Shown piece by piece: positions 10,801-22,800 of a stretch of 64,000 nucleotides of DNA (position 1 is the stretch's first letter; each line of letters opens with the position of its first letter). The position numbers and the translations under genes are program-made. Source of the stretch: Coix lacryma-jobi var. lacryma-jobi (Eukaryota > Streptophyta > Magnoliopsida > Poales > Poaceae); contig CM019829.1 in NCBI GenBank assembly GCA_009763385.1, forward strand, positions 35,443,705 to 35,507,704, written 5' to 3'. Below the pieces are notes generated by a model, which was not told the DNA's origin, made no database searches, and saw only the letters and a list, made by a program, of their open reading frames with translations.

Positions 10801-13800
10801 TACACCGGGCTTCCTCCACCGAGCTCGTCGTCTACACCGACGCCGACTGGCCGGGTGTCCGAACCCCCGCCAGTCCACCACTGGCTACGCTGTCTTCCTG
10901 GGCGGCAACCTGGTGTCTTGGTCGTCAAGCGCTAGCCAGTAGTCTCCCTCCCGCTCCAGTGTCGAGGTGGAGTACCGCGCTGTCGCTAACGGCATCGCCG
11001 AGGCCTCCTGGCTCCGACAGCTCCTTGGCGAGCTCCACAGTCCCCTCGCCCGAAGCACGTTGGTCTACTGCGACAACGTCAGTGCAGTGTACCTCTCCAC
11101 CAACCCCGTTCAGCACCAGCGGACCAAGCATGTGGAGATCGACCTCCACTTTGTTCGCGATCAGGTGGCCATCGGCGATGTTCGGGTTCTTGCGGATACA
11201 TGGGTGTATGCCGGTCTCTGAGTGATGAGTGATTGTCAACTGGGATAATGCGCATGTTTTTTGGCTTGTGTTGTGCAGGTGTCGAGCACGGATACAGTGA
11301 TCAAAGGCAAGGTGAAGGTCAAGTAGAGACGTGCCGTGCCGATGGACCGAGAGTGGCGAAGGGCGGACGTGAGGCTTGGACTGAGGGACCGGTGGCCCTA
11401 GGATCAGCTGTGGTGGCTGACAGCCTGGGACAGCGTCGAGCGGAGACTTGCGGGCACGGTGTTGCTTGGGTCGAGGACCTGGGGACACGTGTCGGTGGAC
11501 GGGGTGCACGGGCGGTGCATCCCCTCTACGGCTCGGTTTGGTGGTTGAGCCACAGAAAAACCACCGAGTGGACGGTTTCCAGGTTTGGGCCTCAAAACCT
11601 GGCGCTGACGGTTTCCGAGTTTGGGCCACAAAACTCGGGCTGAGGACGGTTTCCAGGTTTGGGCCTCAAAACCTGGGCGCTGCGGGTTTGCTGAGTTTGG
11701 GCCACAAAACTCAGGCCATGGATGGCTGGTTTCCCGGTTTGGGCCTCAAAACCAGGGTTGGTCGTGAAGGCTGGTTTCCCGGTTTGGGCCTCACAACCGG
11801 GGCGAAGTCCAGGAAAAGGACAAGCGGAGCGGTGGCGGCACGTGCGGCAATCGGTGAGGTTGCGTCGAGGCAACGCTACCAGTTGTGCGGGCGTGGCCGT
11901 CGGATCACCAGCATCTTCGAGTTGGTCCAGAATAACCCTAGGGTTTAGCTGGTTCGCTCTGTAATTAGTGAGGGGTAGAGTAGGAATTAGAATTAGGATA
12001 AGTAGAGGGAGACACCCTCCTCTCATTCTATCTCAGCCATTTGCTCTTTGCCTTCTAGGTTTTCCTGCTCTCCCACCCCTGCTGTAGCAACTGAGATCCG
12101 CAGAGAACCATACCTCTGTGTACTGGAGATTTTGAGGAAGTGAGACCGTAATCTCACTGTTGTAGCGTGTGGTAGCCACACGTTGCAGATCGATGACTTG
12201 ATTCGCGTTTTGTTTCGTGTTCTTCGCGTTCTTCGTTTCTCCGCGATTTTCCCGTCACTCGATCTCTCTCTCTACTGCGTCTTTGCGAAATCCGTTTGAA
12301 TCAACTTGTTCTTTATAGTGAGATCATTTCCACCGAAGGAATTCATCTAACTCCTCACGAACAAGTAGATCGGGTCGATTTCGTTTTCGTGGCACTTTTT
12401 CGTTCATACTCCTCCCCTTTCGATTCCCGGTGTTTGAGTTGATTTGAGCGGATGATTTCTTGGGATAGTCTCCTAACTACCTCGTGATCACCTTCTCCAA
12501 GTTTGGGAACGTGGGATTGAGTTTTGATTCGGATTTGGGAGGATTCGTGTGAGGCGACCAAAATCGCCCTCACTGGGCACTCGCGAACAGTCCCCAGTGC
12601 CACCGCGGACAGTCCGCGCGTCGGGCTCCGACCGAGCAGTGGTCGCGCAGCTCGGCTGTGTTTTGCCTCGGTGACCGGCGGACAGTCCGCCGTTGACAGG
12701 CGCGGACAGTCTGGGCCCGAGCAGGGAGACTTCAGCAACTGTGCTGTTTCGGGGATTTTGCCGACGGACAGTCCGCCATCCCCCGCGGACAGTCCGCGGT
12801 TGAGCCGGACAGTCCGGGACCATACCGGCGGACAGTCCGGAATCGGCTGTGTGATGCAGTTCAGTGCGTTTGCTTTCCCGGCTTCTCCCGCTTGGTTTCC
12901 GGACTTCTCGTTTGGCCCTAGAGTTGATCAAGGAACCTCTCTAGGTATCTTTGCTACTTGTTAGCATTGGTATTTAGGGATTTCCCGACGTAGTCTTCCA
13001 TCTACGTTCGGGACTTGGTTTTTGGGGGTTGAACTTGTGCCAGTGTTTTTGGCGTTTGGTTTGCTATCGCTTTGTGTGCTCCGCTGTGATCCTAGGGATC
13101 ATCCACCCTCTTCCAAGGGTCGTGAGCATCATGGTTTCGATCAAAGCTTTTGGGGGTTGATTTGTGGGACAAAGGCCAAAGTTTCGAGAGAAATTTTTGA
13201 GCTCCCATTCACCCCCCCTCTGGTCGCCTTGCTATTGCATTCTCGGTCCTTCAGTTCTACACGTCCCGAACACCTTCTAGTTTGCTGACTCTTCACCAAG
13301 GGCCTCCCGTCCTCGACCTTCTCCGAGTTTCGCTCCAGCCTCAACATCACCAGTGGCTAGTTGCGTCTGTGGGGGGGGTTCATGTGTTATGTTTCTTTTC
13401 GTGCCCAGTCTTGAAACTCCGCTGCGCCAATAGTTCAGACTGTGGGGGTGTTTGGAGTATGTGTGTATAGTTTCTTTTCGTGCCCAGTCTTGAAACTCCG
13501 CTGCGCCGGTAGTTCAGACTGCGGGGGTGTTGGAGTATGTGTATTAGGCCCATGAGGCCCATGTATGCCTACTATATTGCTACCCTCTCCTAGGGTTAGC
13601 CCAATTAATCAATTCACTCATTCTAGCAAGGAACTGTTCTGGCAGCGTTTCCTTCAAATCGCCCTCCCCACATGCTCCCACACTGGCATCGTATCTGCTG
13701 CCTGCCCACGTCTGTGTCTGCTACCTAGACTACAGAGATTTAGCTTGTTTATAAACTGTATATGGAGTTATACAGGGCTGGTTTCACAGGTTCCCTGGAA

Positions 13801-16800
13801 CATAGTGTTGTCAGCCAAAATTGTTAGCCGGATTTGGTACTTTGTCAAAATGCATATTGGACTTCACCATTGTGTTCTTCTCGTCGAGATGATGAAGAAA
13901 CATATATAGAACGTTCAATTTGGAGGTTGGCTGAAGGAATTATGCGCCTAGGAACTTTTCACCCTGCAGAAACCAGCTAAGGCGGTTTTGCAGCCCAGCT
14001 TAGAATTGAGTTGGATTTTGACACGTTTTATAAGGGATCACGGCCCCCTGCTATGAGATAAGATCATTTCCTCCTTATAAATATATTGGAATCAATCACG
14101 GTCAATTGAGGTATTCAATCCTCAATCAAACAGAAATCATTAATCTACTCTCTCTTTTGCCCTAATCTCTTCCATCCTCCATGTCTCTATTCATTATTTG
14201 ATCTGACCATGGCCAATTGAGGTATTCAACACTCAATTGAACAGAAATCAATCTACTCTCTCGTTTGCTCTAATGTCTTCCATCCTCCATGTCTCTATTC
14301 ATTGTTTGACCTAGGACAACCCACAGATGTCTTTGCCCTAATAGGGTCCTTCCCGAGTAAGAGCTTTGATGGCTCCTTCGCTAGTTTGTTTGGTAACTAG
14401 CCATTCTTTATCATGTAAGTGTGATTGGTTATCCTTTGCTGGTTTGCTTGTAAACATTGTCGTTCTTCACCACATAAGCGTGATATTTACCACTCTCCGA
14501 CCTTCCTAGGCAAAACCCAAGAAAAACCGGCTAGGCCAATTTGTACCATTGTGCCGCCTAAATCCGTGCTTGCGATCCAAGTGTCCTATCTTCTTGTGGT
14601 GTGTGGTCGATCTTTGCGTCAACACAACTTTTGGCGACTCCGCTAGGAAACAATTGTTTCAGTTGTACTCTGCAGCCAGTCTTTATACACTAGTTTTTTT
14701 TGAACGAAAAGACAGGAGATCTGCCACTCATCGGGTCCAGGGGCTTTATCCAAAGGCATCTCCTTAATAGTTGCCCCACCTCCTCCTCCTCCGAGAAAGG
14801 GGCTTCCAACGAGGAAAGGTCATGCTGTCGGATACCAATTTCAGCCAAATCAATGGTGTGCTCCCTTTCCTCAGCCGTGCCCAACAAATTTTCGTAAAAT
14901 TGCAACACTGCTTCCTGTTGCCCTTTTGATCAAAAATCATCCAATCGCCAACTTGCAGTTTAGCAATGAAATTCTTCTTCCTGTACCGAGCCTGCTGATG
15001 AAAGAAAGAAGTATTAGCATCTCCTTCCTTTAGGTACAGAATTCTAGAGCGGAGGTGAGCAATAGTCTGCTCCAGAGAAGCAGGCCTAAACAGTGAAGTT
15101 TAAGTTTTTCCTCAACCAATCCTCACTAGGGGAGAGAACTCTAGTATCCCTAGCTATCTCAAGATGGTGCAGAATTTCCGTTGCCATTCCCAGCTGAAGC
15201 TTGACGTTTATTTTCCGTTGACCCCATTTCTGCAAATCCCTGCTAAGTCTCTGCAGTTAAGGAACAACCGCTCTACAGCAACGAGGAAGCCACAGGAGCA
15301 TTCCAATTTGTTGGACCGCCTCCGAGAATCCTGGCAATTTGCCCAAAAACTTTCAAAATGAACCGGCGCTTCCCATTGGTGCTAACCCTCAAACCCAAAA
15401 CAAGTGGGCAGTGATCAGAGACAACTGAAGCACTGCTCTGCAGAACTGCATCAGGGAAAATTTCCTGCCAATCAAGGCAACAGAAAGCTCTATCCAGCCT
15501 CAAAGGGTGGGTGAAGATCTCTCATTTGACCAAGTGTACTTACGACCCAACAGCAGAATTTCTTTGACCTCCACATCATCCAAAAAACGCTGAAAGCGAC
15601 CCATCATTGCACGGTCCAGGTTAGTATTAGGAAAAAGTCTACATAACCCCCTCAACTATTGAGCGTCAACTACTTCACCCCCAAACTATAAAACCAGATA
15701 TTCTATCTCCTGAACTTTCCAAAACCGGTCAAATAACCCCCTCAGGCGGTTTTAGACGGTGGTTTTGCTACAGTAACGTGGTTTTGTCTTTTTATTTTAG
15801 CTGAATCTTTAAAAAATCATAGTAAATTATAGAAAAATCATAAAATAGAAAATCCAATTTTGTTGGACTCCACATAAGTAGATCTACACAGTGAACATAT
15901 AATATAGTATACCTTAGAACGAAGTTTTTGCTGTAGATTTAGATCTATGTTTTTCTGTAATTAATTAGAATAATAGAATAATTCATACGTGCGGTTTCTT
16001 TCATCCAATTATAGTAAAAAAAATTTGGTGAGCTAATTATTGTATCCTTGCACTGTAGTAAAAACTTCATATTAATCAGGTCATGTATAACTTAGCTATA
16101 AATTTATTTAGATATAACTTAGCATAAAGCTCAATAAATCTATACCTAAGTTATATCTGATCCAGTGAGTATGAAATTTTTACTACGTAGATCTAAATTT
16201 ACAGCAAAAACTTTGTTCTAAAGTATACTATTTATATGTTCACTGTGTAAATCTAATTATGTGGAGTCCAACAAAATTGGATTTTCTATTTTATGATTTT
16301 TCTATGATTTACTATGATTTACTATGATTTTTTAAAGATTCAACCAAAATAAATAAAAAATAAAAAAGACAAAATCATGCAACTGTAGCAAAACCACCGT
16401 CTAAAACCGCCTGAGGGGGTTATTTAACTGGTTTTCGAAAGTTCAGGGGGTAAAACATCTGGTTTTATAGTTTGGAGGGGTGTAGTTGACACTCAATAGT
16501 TGAGGGGGTTATATAGACTTTTTCTTATTTTTCCTCCTGTGTCACCCGCTCAACTGGTTGTCAAGGCACAAGTCGAGGGGCAGCCAATGCTACTAAGCAT
16601 AGGGAACCAAGGCTAGGGCTATCAGAGCATGAAGTGGTCAGTGGAGGTGCAGGGCCTGCACGGCCGTGTTAGGACCTAGGCACACGTGAGACAATAGGGC
16701 GAAGCAGAGTTGGCGACACAAAAATAGATTTTCCACGGACGAGGTGAACCCACATTTAGGAGAATATCCCTAGTGGGGATGACTTTGTTCCTCTTGCACC

Positions 16801-19800
16801 CCAACCAAACACCAGTAGATTTGGGACCGCCCCAGCATGTCCCCTCTCATTCCCCCAACAAAACAGCGTAGAGAGATAGGGAAACACCTCACAGCCATAA
16901 GGGAGGGGTGGATTTCATATATATATAGTCAAGATACAACTTGGAGTACAAGTTACATGATATACATGTGTTAGGACTATACATATCTCTAATAAACAGG
17001 ATCTAGTGGAATGACTCCATTCTCTATGCTCAAACTATTAGCTTTGTGTGGGGTGAGGTGGTGGTAGATCGACCAATTCCATCCCACAAACAAAAGAAAA
17101 GTAAGAAAATGATGAACTACCTTTCCTATAAAAAACACCCCTTACACCACCTCACCAGAATTATAATGCACACTGAGCAGCTTCAGAAGAGGATACTATG
17201 GTATTCAGGTATTCCAACTATTGTTCATAGAAAGGTAATATGAGATGCAACATACCTCATGTGGGTAAGTTATTATCGAGGCTGCTACTTTGGATCCTGA
17301 TGAACAAATAGCTACATGTGTAGGGCTGAGATTATAAACTGTAGTATTGTCTGGAAAATAAAAACTGCTCAGTCAATCTTTTACATGTAGATCAAGTTCC
17401 ATCCATATTTTTTGTAGTGAATATTGTTACCTCTCCTGGCAAAGTATAGCTTCACCTTTTCATAGACTGGGAGCTGGATAGCTACATGAGCAACGCCAAT
17501 TAGAGAAGCAGGAGACCACTATCATCAAGGAGAAAAGAATCAGGGGCACTCTAGGTCAATAGATGATTAAATGGAAACTGAACAGAACGAATCAGCACAA
17601 TATGCATTGCAGTAGGTGCAATCTACCTGTACAATCCACGGATTCCTTCTTCTTTTGCAATCCGCTGCAAAGCAGATAAGATGCTTTGGTAAGGCACTAC
17701 TCCAGGTCTCATCCCTTGTGTCTTCAACAGAAAATACAGAATACTAAATGGTTAGGTACCATCTAAAGTGGCATCAAAATGCAAGTGCCAGAGGCAACAG
17801 TCCCTCAAATAAGTAACACTACCTCCATCCCACAAAGAGTGACACTCAAGGAAAAGGAAGAGATTAGCTGAGCTGAAATGACCTTCTGTGCCCCTATTTA
17901 TTAGCTGCAGTTGCCATTTCCAAGGGCCATAATTTTGATGGGATAATTGTCACAAGCAACTTGTCTTTGCTAGACAGTTTTGGCTTAGGTTGTTCAATGC
18001 ACTTAACTTGCAGCAGCTGGTGCCTAGCATTACTAAACATAATTCGCCACTCGGTAGCAGAGAGCTAGCAAAATAGTTAGGCCCTCTTTGGCAGGCCTCC
18101 GGCTCTGGCTTCTTGCGGGTCCTCACAAGGAGCCCTGCCTAACGGGCACCTAAAAAACGGTTCCTTGCAAGGAACCCGGAGGAGCTGGAAACATTTTTGT
18201 ATAGAGGGAGCCAAAAAAAAGTTGCTTCTCTTGACTCCTCTTCACAAACCTAATACAAAATATTACAAAAATGCCATTGGAGCCGTTATTGCCTAATGTT
18301 TTCTAAAATGGCTCTAGCTCCACTAGAGAAGCTGCTCCACATGAGGAACCAAAGCCCTTCTAGGAGGAGCCGGAGCCCTACCAAACGGGCCCTTAGCAAT
18401 GATCAAAGAAAAGGGGTTAACACCCTCATCATCTTGGGTGCCTGGATGCTCTCGAAGCAGCGGAATGCGTGTGTTTTTGAGGGAGATTCTCCAAGTGTCC
18501 CTACTACACTAAGGAACCTGAAGTTAGAAGCTAATCTCTGGACGCTCGCTAGGGATGCAAGCTACAGGGTCTTGGGCTAAGCTCGTTGAAATCTAGGCTA
18601 GTTTTGTGGTTAGTTTTTTTTGCTTCCTTCCAAAAAAAAGCTTGTGCCCAAAAAAGCCCTAAAAAGGCTTGTCACTGCAAGTTAAACATTACTCAAAAGT
18701 TAACAGCTTGTGCCCAAAAAACCCTAAAAAAGCTTGTAGCTGCAAGTTAAACATTGCTCAAAAAAAGTAAGAGAACACCAGCTTTTATGCATTTAAACAT
18801 ATAAACCAGTGAGGCGTCGAAACCGATCAGTCAACTCTCCAGATTATCTCAAGAATCACGGGCTCAGTGACATGAATGGAATGCAAGCAGCCAAGCATAC
18901 TAATGAGCAGATGCATTTTATGTATAATATGCTGCATTCATGCTTAAAACATCAGAGGCTCCTAGTTCAGTTTTTAACAGGAAATAATCCTACACCCAAA
19001 ACTTCAGTTCATGATATAACCTGTTTCAGACTAAACCCAATTGGTGCATAGAAAAAAAAAGTTCCTGTCAAGGGTGTTGGTGCCAAAGGTAGGAGGTGCC
19101 TGGCTCCTTAGGGTGTGTTTGGTTCCCTGCTATTTCTCTAGCCAGGCTTCGTGAAGTCAACTTAGATGTTGGGTTGGTTGGCTGAACAGCTCTTCTGGAC
19201 AGGCTTTAGCTAGCCACCGACAGCCTCTTCTCTTGGCTAGCTAGAAACGGAGGGAGCGGGCGTTTCCGCATAGCAAGGCCAGAGCTAGTTCTCGCACCCG
19301 CTCGCCTCACCTTCTGTCACCCCCTCGTCTAGCACCACAGCACAGATGTTCTGCGGCGACGTTGGCTGTCCTCGACCAAGCACGAGCTGATGGCTGAGCT
19401 CATGCGGGTGCAGCGGCGGGCTAGCCCAGCACGGCAACCAACCCCATCGGCGGTGAGCTAGCATGGCAGCTAACCGCGGCAGCCCTTGGATTCGTGCTGC
19501 GCCACGACCCCGACGGCCGCTGCCCCTGGATCCGTGCTACGCCTCCATCCCGATAGCCACTGCCCATGGATCCGCGCTGCACCTCCCCCCCGATGGACGC
19601 TGCCCCTGGATCCGTGCTGCGCCTAGCCGCCTCCATCCCGATGGCCGTTGCCCCCTGGATCCGTCCTTCACCCCGGCGGGACCACGCAAGAGACGAGCTG
19701 GCAGCATGGACGAGAGGGCGGTGGCGTGCAAGCGACAATGTAGCATCAGCCGCTCCGATGCCTGCGATATTCCAATGCCGGTGGCGGCGGCTTGCAAGAG

Positions 19801-22800
19801 GCACCACCAGCACACCCTCTTGTGAGACAGTTCATTCAGCAAGGACATCCTTTTGTGCTTGCGACTTGCGAGACAGTTCTGTTAGACTAGATGTTATGGG
19901 CTGTTATATTAGCCTAGTCGCCCATGGCAGGGCTGCCTCTAGGATAGTAGATGATTATGTATTGGGCAAGGATCTCCGTCGATTGGGTGTATTCTATAAA
20001 CCCTAATCCTCGATCCTTGCCTATATAATTGTACCCCTTTGTACTCCATCAATCAATCTACAATATGCGGACATGCATATATCCGACCTCCTCCCAATAT
20101 GCGGACATCTTCACTAAAGGCCTTCCTTCATCGGTTTTCATGGAGTTTAGGTCCAGTCTGAACGTGTAGAGTGGCTGACGATCCAACTGCGGGGCGTGTT
20201 AGACTACACGTTATGGGCTGTTATATGGGCCTGGTCGCCCATGGCAGGGCTGCCTCTAGGATAGTAGATGATGTATTGGGCAAGGATCTCCGTCGATTGG
20301 GTGTATTCTATAAACCCTAATCCTCGATCCTTGCCTATATAATTGTACCCCTCTGTACTCCATCAATCAAGCCATATTGACTTACATGGTATCAGCCACC
20401 TCTGATCCTCTTCCGCTGCCCTAAACCTCGCGCGCCGGCCCTCCGCCGTGCTGCGCCCCTCCCCCCCCCCCCCCCCCCCACGTGTTGTGCCTCTCCAGCC
20501 ACCATGCCTGCATCTATCCCATCCTCCCCCAAGGCCGCGGACGGCGCCTCCTCCACCGAAACAGGCGCTGCCCTCACCGCTACCCAGCTCGAGAAGCTCA
20601 CGCAGCGCCAGGCCAAGGAGCAGGCCAATGCAGCCGCCGCCGCTGCCCAGCGACAGGCCGTGCGCGATGCCGCCTGGCACGCGCCGTGCAGACCGAGGAA
20701 GAAGCCGCCGCCGCTGCCCGCGACCGCGATGCTGCGGCTCTGCGTGCCAGCGAGGCTCTGGCCCGCGCCGCCAGGAGCACGCAGCTGCGGCCTCCTCTGA
20801 TTCCGACGGCTCCAGCGACCCTCCGGCGCCCACCGACCTCCGATCTGCCATGTTGCTTCACGAGGCCCTAGCCCTCCTGAATCTTGATGCCCAGGCCGTC
20901 TCCGTTAGCAACATCCGGACTCACGTCACCATCGTCCTCGACATCGACTCCGGCAACTTCAACCGGTGGCGCGACCAGTTCTTGCTGACCCTCGGGAGGT
21001 TTTCCCTCCAAGATCATGTCTCCAGCACCCCCCTGTCCCCGTCTCTCCAGACTGGGCGCGCATGGACTGTGTCGTCAAGTCCTGGATCATCGGCACGCTC
21101 ACCGACGATCTTGCCGAAGTCATCTCGCTCAGGGCTCCACCGCTCGGGATGCCTGGCTCGCCGTTGAATCTCAATTCCTCGACAATCGGGAGGCACACGC
21201 CATTCACCCCGAGACGCGGTTTCGCAACTTCGTCCAGGGTGATCTCTCCATCACCGACTACTGCCGCCGCCTGAAGAAGATGGCCGATGATCTGACCACT
21301 CGGCGAGGTCATTACCGACCGCACCCTCGTCCTCAACGTCATCTGTGGCCTCAACGAGCGCTTCGGACATGTCGGGGCGCTTCTTCGCCGCGCTCGGCCG
21401 TTCCCTATGTTTGTGGAGGCACGTGATGATCTCATCCTCGAGGAGCTCACTCTGGAGAACAAGACGGACAAACCTGCCACTGCTCTTGCTGCTTCAACGA
21501 CCAGCTCTTCGCCGGCTCCCTCTGCATCCCCTGGCACGGGCTCCGGGGGCGCCGGTGGCTCCAAGCCCCCAACAACCGCCGCAACAACAAACGCAGCGGT
21601 GGTGGCAAAGGGGCAGTGGTGGTCCTGCTGGCCAGGGGCAGCGCACCTCTGCTGGTGCTCAACATCAGTCGGCTTCGCAGCAACCGCCAACCTCCTCAGC
21701 AAGGAACTGGCCCTCCGTCTACAATCCATGGATGGGGTCCATCCAGATGTGGCCGGGCGGACCTCGTCGTCCGTTGGCGCCCCTACCGCTACACCCACAG
21801 CAGCAGGTGCTGCTTGCCCAGCAGCAGCATCAGGCGCTGCTCGCCCAGCAGCAGCAGCAGCAGGCCCTCGTCGCGCACCAGCAGCAGCCCACCGCTGCCC
21901 CGTCCGTCGCTAATGGCTCCAGCCAATGGGTTGCGCCGGGGTTCTACAACCCCCTCCGGCCTCCCCTCCTGGGACCCATCGGCGCTCGCCTCCACGTTCA
22001 GCACGTCGTCGCTGACTCCACCCTCCGCCAGCGAATGGTACTTCGACTCAAGTGCTACCTCCCACATGTCATCTCAGTCTACCTCCCTTTCACATGTTCT
22101 TCTTCCGCGGTATCCCACTCCTTCGTCCATTATTGTCGGCAATGGCTCAGTCATTCCGGTCACGACCACAGGCTCCACAGAGTTTCTCCATCATTACGTC
22201 TTAATAATGTTCTTGTGTCTCCACAACTTATTAAGAATCTTATCTTTGTGCTTCAATTTACTACCGATAATAATTGTTCTGTTGAGTTTGACCCCGCTGG
22301 TTGTTCTGTGAAGGCTCTTCCGTCTCGGACCGAGATCGTCAGGTGCAATAGCTCCGGGCCGCTCTACCCGCTGTGTCTTCCTCCAGCGCACTCCCTTGTT
22401 GCTCGGGCGTCCTCTCCGTTGTGGCATCGTCGTCTTGGTCATCCTGGTCATGAAGTGTTGGCTAAGCTTGCGTCTAGTGCTTCGTGTCAAATAGAAGATT
22501 GCTCAGATTTATGTCATGCTTGTCAGTTAGGGCGTCATGTTCGTCTGCCCTTTCATGTGTCCACTTCTCGTGCATCTAGCTAATTTGATCTCATTCATTG
22601 TGACTTATGGACCTCTCCTGTTGCTAGTATTTCTGGTTATAAGTACTATTTGATCATTCTTGATGATTGCACTCATTACTTGTGGACTTTTCCTTTGCGT
22701 CTAAAATCTGACACTTTCAGCACACTCGCTCACTTCCTCGCTTACGCCTCCACCCAGTTCGGTGCTCGCATCAAGGTTTGTTCAGTGCGACAACGGGAAA

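Larger units (their letters stand above)
11191..13253 (+). mobile_element. Solo LTR (2.06 kb) of a large Copia element inserted in Copia-A
   Basis: Bounded by TG...CA and flanked by a perfect 5-base duplication GTTCT (11186-11190, 13254-13258) in the middle of the Copia-A RNase H codons. No internal retroelement genes. Near its 3' end it has GCTCCCATTCACCCCCCCTC then CGGTCCTTCA, the terminal pattern I associate with Maximus/SIRE-type copia LTRs. It holds two unusual short-repeat arrays, listed separately. It arose by LTR-LTR recombination of a full element. Confidence 0.82.
5996..13628 (+). mobile_element. Copia-A LTR retrotransposon, split by a solo LTR
   Basis: Ty1/copia element with 5-base target duplication AGGAA (5991-5995 and 13629-13633). 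LTRs are at 5996-6076 and 13528-13628. A primer site TGGTATCAAGC (initiator Met-tRNA type) starts at 6077. Domain order is gag, protease, integrase, RT, RNase H, as in copia. The RNase H end is interrupted at 11190 by a solo LTR and resumes at 13259. Many frameshifts and a 20-base LTR length difference mark it as old. It is the same family as Copia-C. It lies antisense in carrier intron 8. Confidence 0.9.

Noticed and set aside
11572..11810. Possible CRISPR-like spaced repeats
   Set aside because: Repeats are contiguous and vary in sequence, lie inside a plant LTR, and no cas genes or bacterial context exist.
15622..16533. Assigning the foldback element to Mutator by a 9-base duplication
   Set aside because: Flanking 9-mers (TAGTATTAG and TTATTTTTC) do not match.
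19421..20006. Overlapping 100-150-residue frames in the PIF-like element
   Set aside because: They only read through the GC-rich tandem repeat and then into the Copia-E LTR.
20363..20851. A 162-residue minus-strand frame
   Set aside because: Mirror of the Copia-E gag start, GC-driven, with no recognisable domain.
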